A stretch of 58,314 nt of DNA from Candidatus Eremiobacterota bacterium. Its GTDB lineage: Bacteria > Vulcanimicrobiota > Vulcanimicrobiia > Vulcanimicrobiales > Vulcanimicrobiaceae. Below are positions 1-9,475 of the stretch, piece after piece (position 1 is the stretch's first letter; each line of letters begins with the position of its first letter). The stretch is from NCBI GenBank assembly GCA_019235885.1, contig JAFAKB010000099.1:1-58314 (forward strand), written 5' to 3'. Made by a program: the position numbers and the translations under genes. A model generated the notes under the pieces. The model saw only the letters and a list, made by a program, of their open reading frames with translations. It was not told the DNA's origin and ran no database searches.

Positions 1-695
1 ACGACGGTGCGGTGCGCGTGCGGCGCCTGCGAGGTCAGGTAGAGCGTCAGCCGTCCGGTCGCGCCGTTCATGTCGGCGACGATCCCGCACGGCTCGAGCG
101 GCGCGGGATGGCAGCGCTGGAACGTGACGCGCTCCTTGACGTGCACGTCTGCGGCGGCGAGCGCGGCGTCGGTCTCCGCGCGCTTCCCGACCTCCCAGTG
201 GTAGATGTGGTTGGTCTTGTTCTCGCGGTCGTCGCGCAGGATCGTCTTGTCCTCACGCGCTTGGAACGGGTCGACAACGGGGTCGAGCGGCTCGTACTCG
301 ACGTCGACCAGCTCGGCGCCGTCGACCGCCGCTTCGCGCGAGGTCGCGATCACGCCGGCGACTTCTTGATACTGGTAGAGCGCCTTGCCGACGCACAGCA
401 CCATCTGCTTGTCGTAGCCGTGGAAGGTCGGGATCCACGCCAACCCGTGCGCGGCAAGGTCTTCGCCGGTGAGCACCGCGACGACGCCGTCGACGGCGAG
501 CGCCGCCGTCTTGTCGATCTTCACGATCTTCGCGTGCGGATACGGGCTGTGCACCAGCGCGAGGTAGAGCATTCCCGGCAAGCTGATGTCGTCGAGATAG
601 CGGCCGCGGCCTTGCAGGAAGCGCGGGTCTTCCTTGCGCTTCATGCGCTGCCCGAGCGCGTGCTTCTCGGATTCGGGTTCGATCGTCGTGCTCAT
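1..695 (-). CDS. Molybdopterin-binding large subunit, CO/xanthine dehydrogenase family (N-terminal part)
   Basis: This is the large, molybdenum-cofactor-binding subunit of a xanthine-oxidase-family hydroxylase. Only the first 231 codons lie in the window. The protein opens with a short polar stretch and then RFLQGRGRYLDDI (about residues 33-45) followed by LVHSPYPHAKIV, the typical start of CoxL/XdhA-type large subunits. The ATG sits 7 bases after AAGGAG and 10 bases after the stop of the 2Fe-2S subunit, so it is the third gene of an M-S-L operon. The active-site loop that would separate CO dehydrogenase from other hydroxylases lies outside the window, so the substrate is unknown. Confidence 0.9.
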   Translation of the reverse strand, partial: MSTTIEPESEKHALGQRMKRKEDPRFLQGRGRYLDDISLPGMLYLALVHSPYPHAKIVKIDKTAALAVDGVVAVLTGEDLAAHGLAWIPTFHGYDKQMVLCVGKALYQYQEVAGVIATSREAAVDGAELVDVEYEPLDPVVDPFQAREDKTILRDDRENKTNHIYHWEVGKRAETDAALAAADVHVKERVTFQRCHPAPLEPCGIVADMNGATGRLTLYLTSQAPHAHRTV

Positions 696-705
696 CGCGA
701 TCTCC

Positions 706-1209
706 TTACGACGCAACCGGTTCGGGCTCGGGGGCCGGCGCAGGCTGCTGCAACTCGCCGGCGGCCTGCTGCACCGCTTTGACGATGTTTTGGTAGCCGG
801 TGCAGCGGCACAAGTTTCCGGCGAGCGCCTCGCGGATCTGCGCTTCGCTCGGGCTCGGCTGGTGCGCGAGCAGCGCGTACGACGACATCAGCATCCCCGG
901 CGTGCAGAAGCCGCACTGCAAGCCGTGGCAGTCCCAGAACGCCTGCTGGAGCGGGTGCAGCTTGCCGCCTTGCGCGAGCCCTTCGACCGTGGTGATCTGG
1001 TGACCGTCGGCTTGCACGGCGAACGCCGTGCACGACTTCACCGCCCGGTCGCCGTCGAAGACGACGACGCAGCAGCCGCAGCTCGAGGTGTCGCAGCCGA
1101 CGTGCGTTCCGGTCAGGCCGAGCGACTCGCGCAGAAAGTACGCCAGCAGCGTGCGCGGCTCGACCTCGCGCTGGTACTGCTTGCCGTTGACCGTCACCGA
1201 GATCTTCAT
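706..1209 (-). CDS. 2Fe-2S small subunit of CO/xanthine dehydrogenase family enzyme
   Basis: This 167-residue iron-sulfur subunit carries electrons from the molybdenum site to the FAD subunit. The N-terminal plant-type ferredoxin domain shows [12 protein letters not shown] (first cluster), and the C-terminal helical domain shows QCGFCTPG and NLCRCTGY (second cluster). Length and motif order are those of CoxS/XdhC-type subunits. Its ATG overlaps the stop of the FAD subunit as ATGA and is preceded by GGAGGG at good spacing. A proline/glutamate-rich tail follows the second cluster. The physiological substrate cannot be read from this subunit. Confidence 0.95.
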   Translation of the reverse strand: MKISVTVNGKQYQREVEPRTLLAYFLRESLGLTGTHVGCDTSSCGCCVVVFDGDRAVKSCTAFAVQADGHQITTVEGLAQGGKLHPLQQAFWDCHGLQCGFCTPGMLMSSYALLAHQPSPSEAQIREALAGNLCRCTGYQNIVKAVQQAAGELQQPAPAPEPEPVAS

Positions 1210-2087
1210 CGCAAACCCTCCACGCCCAAGTGCTCGAGCGCCGCGGTGAGCGCGCGCCCGACCAGCACCCCGGCCATGTCTTTCTTGAACTCGACCGAGC
1301 CGCGCGTGTCGGCCGCGGGATCGGCCAGCTTGCGCGCCGCGTCCGCCGCGGCGCGGATCGCTTCTTTCGTCGGCTTCGCGCCGTGCAGAATTTGCTCGGC
1401 TTCGGCGACGCGCCGCGCCGTCGGCCCGGCGGCGCCGATCGCGATCCCCGAGCCGGCGATCGTGCCGTCCTCGGCGAGCGTGACGCGCGCGGCCGCCGAC
1501 GCGGTGGCGAAGTCGCCGACTTTGCGTTCGATCTTCTGATACGAGCCCCACGTGCGCGGTGGGGGAGTCGGAAAGCGGACCTCGAGCGCGATCTCGCCGT
1601 CGCCGACGGCGGTCGCGAACGAGTCGACCAGAAAGTCGTCGATCGCGACGGTGCGCGTCCCGCTGGCGCCGCGGACGACGACCTGCGCGCGGCCGGCGAG
1701 CGCGGTCACCGCCCAGTCGCCGGCGGGATCGTTGTGGCACAGGCTGCCGACGACCGTCCCGCTTTGCCGCACCACCGGGTCGGCGACGACCGCCGAGGTC
1801 TGCGCGAGCATCGGGTACGCCTCGGCGAGGCGCGGCATCCGCTCGAGCGCCGCGTCGCGCGCGAGCGCGCCGACCGCCAGGACGCCGTCGGTCTCGCGCA
1901 CGTACGCGAGCTCGTCCAGCCGGTTGATGTCGACCAGCACCGCCGGGCGCGCGAGCCGGAAGCGCATCGCCGGGATCAGCGACTGGCCGCCGGCGAGGAC
2001 CCGCGCGTCGCCGCCGTACCGCGCGAGCAGCGCCAGCGCCTCGTCGAGCGAGCCGGCGCAATGGTAGTCGAACGGGGCAGGGAACAT
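1206..2087 (-). CDS. FAD-binding medium subunit of CO/xanthine dehydrogenase family enzyme
   Basis: This 293-residue flavoprotein subunit begins [20 protein letters not shown] and contains the FAD-binding [13 protein letters not shown] segment (about residues 32-44) and [15 protein letters not shown] (about 111-125). Both are hallmarks of CoxM-like subunits, whose usual length is 280-295. It is the first gene of the M-S-L operon, with GGAGGAC upstream of the ATG. The family passes electrons from the 2Fe-2S subunit to a quinone or another acceptor. The gene order M-S-L is the classical cox order, but that alone does not prove CO oxidation. Confidence 0.95.
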   Translation of the reverse strand: MFPAPFDYHCAGSLDEALALLARYGGDARVLAGGQSLIPAMRFRLARPAVLVDINRLDELAYVRETDGVLAVGALARDAALERMPRLAEAYPMLAQTSAVVADPVVRQSGTVVGSLCHNDPAGDWAVTALAGRAQVVVRGASGTRTVAIDDFLVDSFATAVGDGEIALEVRFPTPPPRTWGSYQKIERKVGDFATASAAARVTLAEDGTIAGSGIAIGAAGPTARRVAEAEQILHGAKPTKEAIRAAADAARKLADPAADTRGSVEFKKDMAGVLVGRALTAALEHLGVEGLR

Positions 2088-2188
2088 GGTTGTCCTCCGA
2101 GCGCCGCGTCAAATACGTTTTTGGGGGACCGGAGGTTACCGCTTCAGGCAGGGAGCTTCCTGTGAGCGGGTAGGCCGGTGCCGCTTCG

Positions 2189-3937
2189 CTACGCGTGCGC
2201 CCCGCAGCAGGTGCCGTTGCGCCGGCCGCGCGCGCGCAGCGCCGGCGGCGCGGCGGCGATCGGTGCCGCGTAGACGCGTTCGCCGCCGGAGAACGTCGCC
2301 AGCACGCGGGTCGACATGATCTCTTCCGGCGCGATGCGCATCGGATCGCGGTCGAGGACGACGAAGTCGGCGTACTTGCCGGGCTCCAGCGTTCCGGCGG
2401 CGCCGTCGAGGAAGCACGCGCGCGCGGCCCACGACGTCATCGACTTGAACGCTTCGTCGCGCGTCATGCGCTGGCGCGGATACCAGCCGCCGGGCGGCTG
2501 ATTCGCCTCGTTCTGCCGCGCGATCGCGGCGTGGAACGTGCGCAGCGAGTTGACCGCCTCGACCGGCGCGTCGGTGCCGTTCGCGATCGGCACGCCGGAG
2601 TCGAGCAGCGAGCGCCACGCATACGCGCCGAGCACGCGCTGCGGGCCGAGCCGCGCCTGCGCCCACGGCATGTCGCTGACCTGGTGCGTCGTCTGCATCG
2701 AGGCCGTCACGCCGAGCCGCGCGAAGCGCGGAATGTCGTCCGGCGCGAGCACTTGCGCGTGCTCGATGCGCCAGCGGTGATCGTGTACCGCGCGCGAGCG
2801 GCGCAGCGCGGCTTCGTACGCGTCGAGGACGACGCGGTTGCCGCGGTCGCCGATCGCGTGCGTGCAGACTTGGAAGCCCGCCGGCAGCGCGCGCTCGCAG
2901 ACGCTCTGGATCTGCGCCTGCGTGAGCCGCAGCAATCCGGTGTTGCCGGGATCGTCGCTGTACGGCGCGAGCAGCGCCGCGCCGCGCGAGCCGAGCGCGC
3001 CGTCGACGTACAACTTGATCGCGCGAACCGAAAGCCGGCCGCCGTGTGCGAGCGTCTGCGGACCGCGCTGCAGCCAGCGCGCGACCAGCTCGTCGTCGCT
3101 GCCGGCGAGCATCGCGTGGTTGCGCAGCGTGTAGCGCCCCTCGCGCAGCAGCTCCTCGTACGCGTCGAGCCCGTTCTGGTCGACGCCGGGATCGCCGACC
3201 GCGGTCAGTCCCCAGCGGTGGCATTCTTTCAGCGCTGCCTCGCTCGCGCGCACCAATTGCGCGTGCGAGGGCGGTGGGATCGCGCGCCCAATCAGCCCCA
3301 TCGCGTTATCGACGAAGACGCCGGTCGGCGCACCGCTCGCGTCGCGCAGGATCCGCCCGCCGCTCGGCTCCGCCGTGCTCGCGGTGACGCCGGCGAGCGC
3401 CATCGCCTTCGCGTTCGCCAGCAGCGCGTGCCCGTCGACGCGGTGCAGCACGACCGGACGATCCGGAATCGCGGCACTCAGCGCGGCATGATTCGGAAAC
3501 TGCTTGTCGGGCCAGAGGTTCTGGTCCCAGCCGTCGCCGACGATCCACGGATCGCGCGAGCCGTTCGCGAACGCGACCGTGCGCCGCACGACTTCTTCGT
3601 ACGACGCGACGTGCGCGAGGTCGACCTCGTGCAGCGCGAGCCCGACCGCGAGAAAGTGCAAGTGCGCGTCGATCAGCCCGGGCCACACGACGGCGTTGCC
3701 GAGATCGAGCGACTGCGTCCCCGGCCCGCGCAGCGCACGCATGTCCCCACGTGAGCCCACCAGCGCGATTCGCCCGTCGCGCACCGCGAACGCCTGCGCG
3801 AACGGCCAGCTCGGATCGCCGGTGCGGATCGTCGCCGCGCTGACGATCAGATCGGCCCGCCGCCCCGGCGCCGCGGACGCGGCGATCGGCGTACCGGCTA
3901 CCGCGGCCAACCCGGCAAGAAGCGTGGAGCGACGCAT
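2189..3937 (-). CDS. Secreted amidohydrolase family protein (YtcJ-like)
   Basis: This 582-residue metal-dependent hydrolase has a probable signal peptide ([20 protein letters not shown]). It shows the amidohydrolase metal motif GLIDAHLHF (about residues 87-95), a later [17 protein letters not shown], and the C-terminal [12 protein letters not shown] aspartate motif. This series is characteristic of the amidohydrolase-3/YtcJ group, whose members mostly have uncharacterised amide or lactone substrates. The ATG has no strong ribosome-binding site but is the start that produces the signal peptide. It lies upstream of the molybdenum hydroxylase operon on the same strand, 101 bases away, with no clear functional tie. 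Confidence 0.88.
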   Translation of the reverse strand: MRRSTLLAGLAAVAGTPIAASAAPGRRADLIVSAATIRTGDPSWPFAQAFAVRDGRIALVGSRGDMRALRGPGTQSLDLGNAVVWPGLIDAHLHFLAVGLALHEVDLAHVASYEEVVRRTVAFANGSRDPWIVGDGWDQNLWPDKQFPNHAALSAAIPDRPVVLHRVDGHALLANAKAMALAGVTASTAEPSGGRILRDASGAPTGVFVDNAMGLIGRAIPPPSHAQLVRASEAALKECHRWGLTAVGDPGVDQNGLDAYEELLREGRYTLRNHAMLAGSDDELVARWLQRGPQTLAHGGRLSVRAIKLYVDGALGSRGAALLAPYSDDPGNTGLLRLTQAQIQSVCERALPAGFQVCTHAIGDRGNRVVLDAYEAALRRSRAVHDHRWRIEHAQVLAPDDIPRFARLGVTASMQTTHQVSDMPWAQARLGPQRVLGAYAWRSLLDSGVPIANGTDAPVEAVNSLRTFHAAIARQNEANQPPGGWYPRQRMTRDEAFKSMTSWAARACFLDGAAGTLEPGKYADFVVLDRDPMRIAPEEIMSTRVLATFSGGERVYAAPIAAAPPALRARGRRNGTCCGAHA

Positions 3938-4026
3938 GCGGGCACATTCTCTCGCCGAGCCGGCATTCCCAGCAACCGGCCGTGCGCGCGATACGGCGTC
4001 GCGCGGCGGAGGCGTTCAGCGCGCGT

Positions 4027-4974
4027 CTATGCGCGCGAGGTGACGACGTCGACCATGGCGTCGACGACGTCGGGATCGAAGTGGTCGCCCCGGCCTTCGA
4101 CGAGCCGCTCGAGCGCTTCGGAAGGCGCGAGCGGCGCGCGGTACGGCCGGCGGCCGATCATCGCGTTGAACGCGTCGGCGACCGCGACGACGCGCGCGAC
4201 GCCGGGGATCGCTTCGCTGCGCAGCCCGTCGGGATAGCCGCTGCCGTCGAAACGCTCGTGGTGGCTGCGCACGCCCGGCACCAGGTTCGCCACGAGCGGA
4301 ATGCGCGCGACGATCGCCGCGCCCTCGGCCGCGTGGCGGCGCATGACCGACATCTCTTCCTCGTCGAGCCGGCGCGGTGCGCCAAGGATCTCCGGCGGCG
4401 TCGTCACCTTGCCGATGTCGTGGATCAAGCCGGCGCGCGTCACGCGCACGATCGCGGACTTCTCCATCCCGAGCCGCTTGCCGAGCCGCGCGCACCACGA
4501 CGAGACCGCGCGCGAGTGCTCGGCGGTCAGCACGTCGCTCTGGTGCAGCTCGGTCAGCAGCCGGTCCAGCACGACGTCGACCTCGTCGACCGCTTCGTGA
4601 CGCGCCGGCGCTTTGACCAGCCGCGGGCGCGAGACGATCGGCTGGACCTCGGCGCGCAGCCGCGCGGCGACGCTGCGGTGCGTGCGCGCGATGACGTCCA
4701 GCGCAGCCGAGATCGCCTCGTCGGCGGGGACGATCCCGGCGTAGCGCTCGCAAACGCGGTCGACCCAGGCGCACAGCAGCTTCGGATCGCCGCTCGCCAG
4801 CGCGGCCGCGCAGCGCTCGACGAAGCGCAGCGCGACGATCTTCACCGCGATCGTCCGGTCGGCGGGCGCGAGCTGCGCGACCGCGGCGCGCGCGATCGCG
4901 AGGTTGCGGATGCGCAGCTCGGCGGCGGCTCCGTCGCCGTCGTCGTGCGGCCGAACGGCGTGCAGCTCGATCAC
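4027..4974 (-). CDS. HD-GYP domain phosphodiesterase-like protein
   Basis: This 315-residue protein has a helical N-terminal region (about 1-140) of unknown role and a C-terminal HD-GYP domain. Visible residues are HSRAV (153-157), HDIGK (185-189) and the full HHERFDGSGYPDG signature (238-250). HD-GYP domains typically hydrolyse cyclic di-GMP or related dinucleotides. The GTG start is chosen because it overlaps the stop of the upstream STAND ATPase gene as GTGA; an upstream in-frame methionine would overlap that gene by more than 160 bases. The coupling suggests that the ATPase and the nucleotide hydrolase act together. No receiver or membrane domain is visible. Confidence 0.88.
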   Translation of the reverse strand: MIELHAVRPHDDGDGAAAELRIRNLAIARAAVAQLAPADRTIAVKIVALRFVERCAAALASGDPKLLCAWVDRVCERYAGIVPADEAISAALDVIARTHRSVAARLRAEVQPIVSRPRLVKAPARHEAVDEVDVVLDRLLTELHQSDVLTAEHSRAVSSWCARLGKRLGMEKSAIVRVTRAGLIHDIGKVTTPPEILGAPRRLDEEEMSVMRRHAAEGAAIVARIPLVANLVPGVRSHHERFDGSGYPDGLRSEAIPGVARVVAVADAFNAMIGRRPYRAPLAPSEALERLVEGRGDHFDPDVVDAMVDVVTSRA

Positions 4975-7382
4975 GGCGCCACCGCCTCCCGGCGCGCCGC
5001 GGACGACTCCGCTTCCAGCGCCTCGAGCGGAAGCATCCCGATGAACCGTCCGACCCCGCCCAGCTCGAACTGCGCGAGCATCTCGATCGCCTCGTCGAGC
5101 GCGAACAGGGCGGCGGCTTCGTTCGTTCGGCACGCGCACAGCGCGCCGACCGCGTCGAGCAGCGGGAAGAAGCGCGCGCAGCCCGCACCGGCGTCACGGC
5201 GCGCTTCCGCGAGCAAGTCGTGCGCGTCGTCGTCGCGGCCGAGCAGCAGCTCGGCGAGAATCAAGTACGCGCGCGTGCGCAGCGCCAGCGGCTGGCTCGT
5301 GTCGATGCGCAGCAGCAGCTCGCGGCTGCGCAGGAGGGCCTCGAACGCCGCGTCCGGCTTGCCGGCCGCAACGGCGTAGACGGCGACCTCCGCCCAGCGG
5401 TACGCGATGCGGTCGTCGTCGAAGAGGTTCTGCGCGCCGTGCGCGAGCAAGTCGTACGCGTGCCCGAAGCGGCCGTCCCAGGTCGCGCGCAGCGCTTGCG
5501 CCGGGAGCAGCGCCTCGGTGACGGTCGGCGTGATCAGCAGCTGCATCTCGCGCAGCTGCGCGTCGAGCCGCTCGATCGCGCGCACGTCGCCGGCGTCGAC
5601 CTCGATCGAGTGCGCGTTCAGGATCGCGTACAGCCGCAGCGCGTCGTTGCCGGCTTTGCGACCGGCCTCTTCGAGCCGCGCCAGCCAGCGGCGGGCCGCC
5701 GGAACGTCGCCGTCGTGCAGCATCGCGACGTTGAAGAGCACGCTCAGAGCGCGGGCGGAGAGGTCGTAGAGGAACGTCTCGTCGGCCCGCGCCAGCGCGC
5801 GTTCGGCCAAGTCGCGCGCCGAGTCGTAGTCGCCCTCGTTGAGCGCGACGTACGAGGCCTGGTGCAGCACCCGCGCGCGCAGGCCGTCGTCCTTCATTCC
5901 CGGCACGCGGATCAGCGCACGGCGCACCGCGGCGCGCGCGTCTTCGGGCCGGTGCGCTTCGACGTACGCGGTGCCCAGCAGCGCCCACATCGCGGCGTCC
6001 GCGTCGGCGCTCGAGCGCGCCTCGCCGCGCGCGGCTTCGGCCTCGAGCAGCTCGACGACGTCGCTGCGCCCGCGGCGCACCAAGTCCATCCCGTAGCGGA
6101 TCACGATCTCGCGCCGCTCCGGATCGTGCGCGGCGTCGATCGCGATCCGGAACCACGCTTCGGAGACGTCGAAGCTTTGATCGAGCGAGGCGAGCGCCGC
6201 TTTCATCGCCAGCACCACCGGCCGCCGCGCGAAGGCGTCCTCCGAGAGCGCGGCGAGCGCGCGGCGAACCGTCTCGACGTCGCCTTGGTCGAGCGCGCCG
6301 AACCCGTTCGCCGCCAGCGTCTCGGCGAGCTTGTCGTCGTCGCCGGCGCGCACGCGCAGCGCGACGGCTTCGTCCCAGCGGCCGACGCGCTGCAGCGCCG
6401 CCGCGGCGCGGTCGAGGATCACGTCGCGCTCGGGGAGCTCGTTCGCGCGCGCCCACAGCCGCGCGCGGTACGGCTCGTAGTACGCGTAGTCGTCCTCGTC
6501 GAGCGCGTAGACGAGACCCGAGGCCAGCAGCGCGCGCAGGGTGGTGCGCTCGCACTCGAGCGCGGCCAGGATGCGCGCGTCGAAGCGGCCGAACAGCGCG
6601 GTCTCGTAGACGCGCTCGCGGTCGCGGGTGCCGAACCGCGCGAGCGCCATCGCGACCAGACGGTCGTAGACGTCGTCCGGCGCGCAGGAGTCGTCGTAGC
6701 GCCCGGTCGCGAGCGCCGCGCTGAGCCCGAGCGGCCAGCCGCCGGTGCGCTCGTGCAGCTCCGCGAGCTGGCGCGCGTCGACGTCGGCGTAGAGCGACGC
6801 CGCGGCTTCGGCGAGCTCCTCGTAGCGCACGCGCAGGTCGGCCGACTCGATCGGCAGCTCCGCGATGCCGGTCGCCAGCCAGCGCGGCAGCGGCAGAAAC
6901 GTCGCTTCGCGCGCGATGAGGATCCAGCGCAGGTCGCGCGCGGTCGCTTCGATGAGCGCGGCGAGAAACGCGGTCGTGCGCGGCTCGCCCAGCACGTGGT
7001 GCAGCTCGTCGAGCACGACCGTGGTCGAGACGCCGGTGAGGTGCTCGCGCGCCCAGCTCAGCGCGGCCGCTTCGCCGTCGGCTTGCGCGAGCTGCAGCGA
7101 GGCCGGTCCGGCCGAGGAGGCCATCGCGGGGTTCGCTTTGCCGAACGCGCCGGCGAGCCCGCGCAAGAACTCGCCCGGGCTCGCGTGTTCCGGTCCGGCC
7201 GCGAAGCGCACGTGCGCGACGCTGCGCAGCGCGAGATAGTCGCGGATCAAGGTGCTCTTGCCGAGCCCCTCGTCGCCGATGACGAGCGTCACCGGCGCGC
7301 GGCGCGCCGCGTCGATTCGCGCGTGGAGACGCTCCCGCGAGAACCGTTGCAGCGCGCCGTGCGGCCGGCGTTCGCCCGTCAT
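4971..7382 (-). CDS. MalT-like STAND ATPase with TPR-type helical repeats, no HTH
   Basis: This 803-residue protein has an N-terminal P-loop, GDEGLGKST (36-44), a Walker B STTVVLDELHH (D125), a winged-helix-like region with the EERTGGWP-type motif seen here as LHERTGGWPLGLS, and a long alanine-rich helical-repeat C-terminus. This is the architecture of MalT/LAL-type STAND regulators, which sense a ligand and oligomerise. Unlike those, it ends in an ordinary helical tail (about residue 803) without a LuxR-type DNA-binding domain. It is followed in GTGA overlap by an HD-GYP gene, which may be its output. It starts 7 bases after the S53 peptidase gene on the same strand. Confidence 0.85.
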   Translation of the reverse strand: MTGERRPHGALQRFSRERLHARIDAARRAPVTLVIGDEGLGKSTLIRDYLALRSVAHVRFAAGPEHASPGEFLRGLAGAFGKANPAMASSAGPASLQLAQADGEAAALSWAREHLTGVSTTVVLDELHHVLGEPRTTAFLAALIEATARDLRWILIAREATFLPLPRWLATGIAELPIESADLRVRYEELAEAAASLYADVDARQLAELHERTGGWPLGLSAALATGRYDDSCAPDDVYDRLVAMALARFGTRDRERVYETALFGRFDARILAALECERTTLRALLASGLVYALDEDDYAYYEPYRARLWARANELPERDVILDRAAAALQRVGRWDEAVALRVRAGDDDKLAETLAANGFGALDQGDVETVRRALAALSEDAFARRPVVLAMKAALASLDQSFDVSEAWFRIAIDAAHDPERREIVIRYGMDLVRRGRSDVVELLEAEAARGEARSSADADAAMWALLGTAYVEAHRPEDARAAVRRALIRVPGMKDDGLRARVLHQASYVALNEGDYDSARDLAERALARADETFLYDLSARALSVLFNVAMLHDGDVPAARRWLARLEEAGRKAGNDALRLYAILNAHSIEVDAGDVRAIERLDAQLREMQLLITPTVTEALLPAQALRATWDGRFGHAYDLLAHGAQNLFDDDRIAYRWAEVAVYAVAAGKPDAAFEALLRSRELLLRIDTSQPLALRTRAYLILAELLLGRDDDAHDLLAEARRDAGAGCARFFPLLDAVGALCACRTNEAAALFALDEAIEMLAQFELGGVGRFIGMLPLEALEAESSAARREAVAP

Positions 7383-7389
7383 GCCGAGC

Positions 7390-8688
7390 TCAGAACCCGG
7401 CCAGACCGTTGGGGCTGCCGAGCGTCGCGCCGCCGAGCACGTTCAACTGGCTCGCGTTCGCGTACAGGCTCGGCGCGCCGACCGTCGCGGCGCCGTAGTC
7501 GTTCGCCGCCGCGTAGAGCCCGGCGACGAACGGCGCGCCGGCGCTCGTTCCCCCGAGCACGACCCAGCCCTTTTCGGCGCTGCTGTAGACCGCGATGCCG
7601 GGGTTGTAGTCGGCGATCACCGAGACGTCGGGGACCGCACGGCCGGTCGTGCAGGCCGAGCCGTTCTGCCACGCCGGGACGGCGAACATGATGCTGCAGC
7701 CGGCCCCGGTGTTCGCCCACGAAGTCTCGGTCCAACCGCGGGCGGTCGTGCCGTCCTGCGTCAGCGTCGTCCCGCCGACCGAGGTCACGTAGGGCGAGGA
7801 GGCGGGAAACTCGACCTGGCCGAGGTCGCCGGCGCTGGCCGTGATCGCGATCCCCGGATGGTTGAACGCGGCTTGCGCACCGGGGTCGATGTTGGGCGCG
7901 TTGCCGCCGCCTTCCAGGACGCCCCAGCTGTTGCTGATCGCTGCCGGGTTGTAGCCCGCGGCGACGTTCACCGCGTTCGCGAGGCTGTCGAGGTCTTGCC
8001 CGGCGGACTCGACCAGCGTCAGCCGGCAGGTCGGGCACGCCGCGGACGCCATGGCCAGGTCGAGAGCGATCTCATCTGCCCACGTCGTCGCGGCCGATCC
8101 GGCGGCCGCGGGTCCCCCCGGCGGTGGGGGTGGCGGCGGAGGGCCGGTCAGGACGACCTTGGTGAAGCAGCCGTTCTTCGAGGTGCAGGCCGGCAGGCCG
8201 AACTGGCTGCGGTAGGTCGCGAGATCATCCTCGGCGTGCTTGTCCTCGAACGCGTCGACGATCGCGATCAGCGGGCCGTTCGGAACCGCGCCGCTCGCGG
8301 TCGGCGTCAGGTTGTAGGCGCTGCGAAGCTGCGCCGGGGTGAGCCCGCCGACGGGCGTCTTGGACGGTGGAAGCTTGGGATTCTTTTGCACCCCGCAGCT
8401 CGCGTCTTTGGCGTCTCCGTCGTCGCAGCTTTGGTTCTCGGCCGGCACCGGGGTGGGCGAAACAGCCGGAAGAGCGCGCGCGATGTTGTTCGAGATGCGA
8501 CCGCCGCCGCCGCTGTGCGGCGCCAGCGAGACGCCGCTCGAGGCTGCGCAGCCGGCGGCCACGGCGAGCGCTGCCGCCGCGAGCAATGCCTTGAGCGGGG
8601 TGATCCGGGGCGCGTCCTGCGCCGGAGCCGGCCGGTCGAACGGCGGGAGCGGGCGCGTGACGTCGGGGGCCGTCGGTGCTTGCTTCAT
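7390..8688 (-). CDS. S53 family serine-carboxyl peptidase (sedolisin-like), exported
   Basis: This 432-residue protein has a hydrophobic export segment after a long proline-rich N-terminus, ending in a weak lipobox-like AVAAGC. The S53 catalytic residues are visible as WADEIALD (E206, D210) and GGTSAGAP (S382), with the oxyanion motif ASAGD upstream. Sedolisins work at acid pH outside the cell. Unusual is a run of eight prolines just before the Glu/Asp motif. The ATG at 8688 is preferred over one 11 codons upstream because AAGG lies 10 bases ahead. The leader upstream is strongly structured. The gene is followed closely by the STAND ATPase gene. Confidence 0.85.
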   Translation of the reverse strand: MKQAPTAPDVTRPLPPFDRPAPAQDAPRITPLKALLAAAALAVAAGCAASSGVSLAPHSGGGGRISNNIARALPAVSPTPVPAENQSCDDGDAKDASCGVQKNPKLPPSKTPVGGLTPAQLRSAYNLTPTASGAVPNGPLIAIVDAFEDKHAEDDLATYRSQFGLPACTSKNGCFTKVVLTGPPPPPPPPGGPAAAGSAATTWADEIALDLAMASAACPTCRLTLVESAGQDLDSLANAVNVAAGYNPAAISNSWGVLEGGGNAPNIDPGAQAAFNHPGIAITASAGDLGQVEFPASSPYVTSVGGTTLTQDGTTARGWTETSWANTGAGCSIMFAVPAWQNGSACTTGRAVPDVSVIADYNPGIAVYSSAEKGWVVLGGTSAGAPFVAGLYAAANDYGAATVGAPSLYANASQLNVLGGATLGSPNGLAGF

Positions 8689-8780
8689 CCGTGAAGAACC
8701 TTCTAGCGGCCGGCTCTGCATCCGGACCGGCCGCGAGCGTCAGGTGATGTGCGTTGCGGCCGGCCGCCCAGCACGGCCGC

Positions 8781-8894
8781 GACGTTCCTAGGTCCGAAGA
8801 CCCAGGCCTAACGTCGGAATACCCCAATTTTGGGGGTTGGCAAACTCTTTTCGGCTCGAAAACCGACGGTAGCGGACGTTTTGACTGAACCGTC
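8781..8894. other. Structured intergenic region with four inverted repeats
   Basis: Four hairpins lie side by side in the 204-base gap before the S53 gene. At 8781-8815, outer arms GACGTT/AACGTC enclose CCTAGGTC/GACCCAGG around a 4-base loop; read on the minus strand the loop is C(UUCG)G, an ultra-stable tetraloop. At 8822-8835 is CCCCAA/TTGGGG. At 8848-8862 is TTTTCG/CGAAAA. At 8865-8894 is GACGGT/ACCGTC, touching the stop codon of the upstream gene. The minus-strand orientation of the tetraloop suggests an RNA acting as a terminator plus leader. No known riboswitch family matched in the right order. Confidence 0.55.
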
Positions 8895-9426
8895 AGCCTG
8901 CGGGCCGCGGGTTGAAGCTCGCGCGTGCGACGAAGACGTCGCCCGCGAGGACGAGGAACGCTTCCAGCAGCGCGGCGGCGGTGTGAACCGGCGGCACCAC
9001 GACGAGTCCATCGCCGTTGCGCGCCAGCAGGTGCGGCTTGCTCTCGTCGTCTTCGCGCACGCCGCAGATCGACGCGGCGTACGTCTCGAGCGCTGGAACG
9101 TTGGTCAGCGCGGCGACCGCGACGCCCGGGATGCTCTCGATCGCGAAGAACAGGTCGCGCGTCTCGAGCAGGACGCTCGCGAAGCTCGCCGGCCGTTCCT
9201 TCGGCGCGTCCTCGACCCGGACGCCGGCCGGCGCGTCGAGCTGCGGCGGCGGCCGGCGGACGAACCGCACCTGCAGCGGCAGCGGCGCCGAGCGTGCCTG
9301 CAACTGCGTGGCCAGCGTGCCGAGCTCGCGCGCGAAGTCGAACAAGGCTGCGTTCGCAGCGCTCGCGGCGTTGTCGGCGGCGAGCGCTGCCTCTGCGGCG
9401 CGCTGGTAGTCCAGGTCGAGCGGCAT
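8893..9426 (-). CDS. Hypothetical protein next to SLOG/SLATT-like gene
   Basis: I do not recognise this 177-residue protein. It has an alanine-rich N-terminal helix (about 5-45), a central basic-proline stretch (RFVRRPPPQ), and a mixed C-terminal half with no signal peptide or membrane segment. The chosen ATG has GGAG very close to it; longer in-frame starts exist upstream but reach into the neighbouring gene. It lies 49 bases downstream of the SLOG/SLATT-like gene on the same strand and is probably co-transcribed, so a partner role is possible but unproven. Confidence 0.6.
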   Translation of the reverse strand: MPLDLDYQRAAEAALAADNAASAANAALFDFARELGTLATQLQARSAPLPLQVRFVRRPPPQLDAPAGVRVEDAPKERPASFASVLLETRDLFFAIESIPGVAVAALTNVPALETYAASICGVREDDESKPHLLARNGDGLVVVPPVHTAAALLEAFLVLAGDVFVARASFNPRPAG

Positions 9427-9475
9427 TCTCCGCTTGTTCCCAGGCCGGAGAATTTTCTTCACTTCGCCGCGCGCG

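Noticed and set aside
1210-2112. An N-terminal extension of the 2Fe-2S subunit to 468 residues
   Set aside because: The added part is an alternate frame of the FAD subunit; the family starts at [10 protein letters not shown] with a good ribosome-binding site.
5220-7691. An 823-codon plus-strand frame
   Set aside because: It is the antisense of the MalT-like ATPase, with Arg/Val/Ala low-complexity sequence and no domain.
8781-8894. A c-di-GMP-I riboswitch, prompted by GGCAAAC, GGCCTAACG and GGTAGCGG on the plus strand
   Set aside because: The conserved blocks are in the wrong order, the GACGCAAAGCC block is missing, and the plus-strand gene downstream does not exist.
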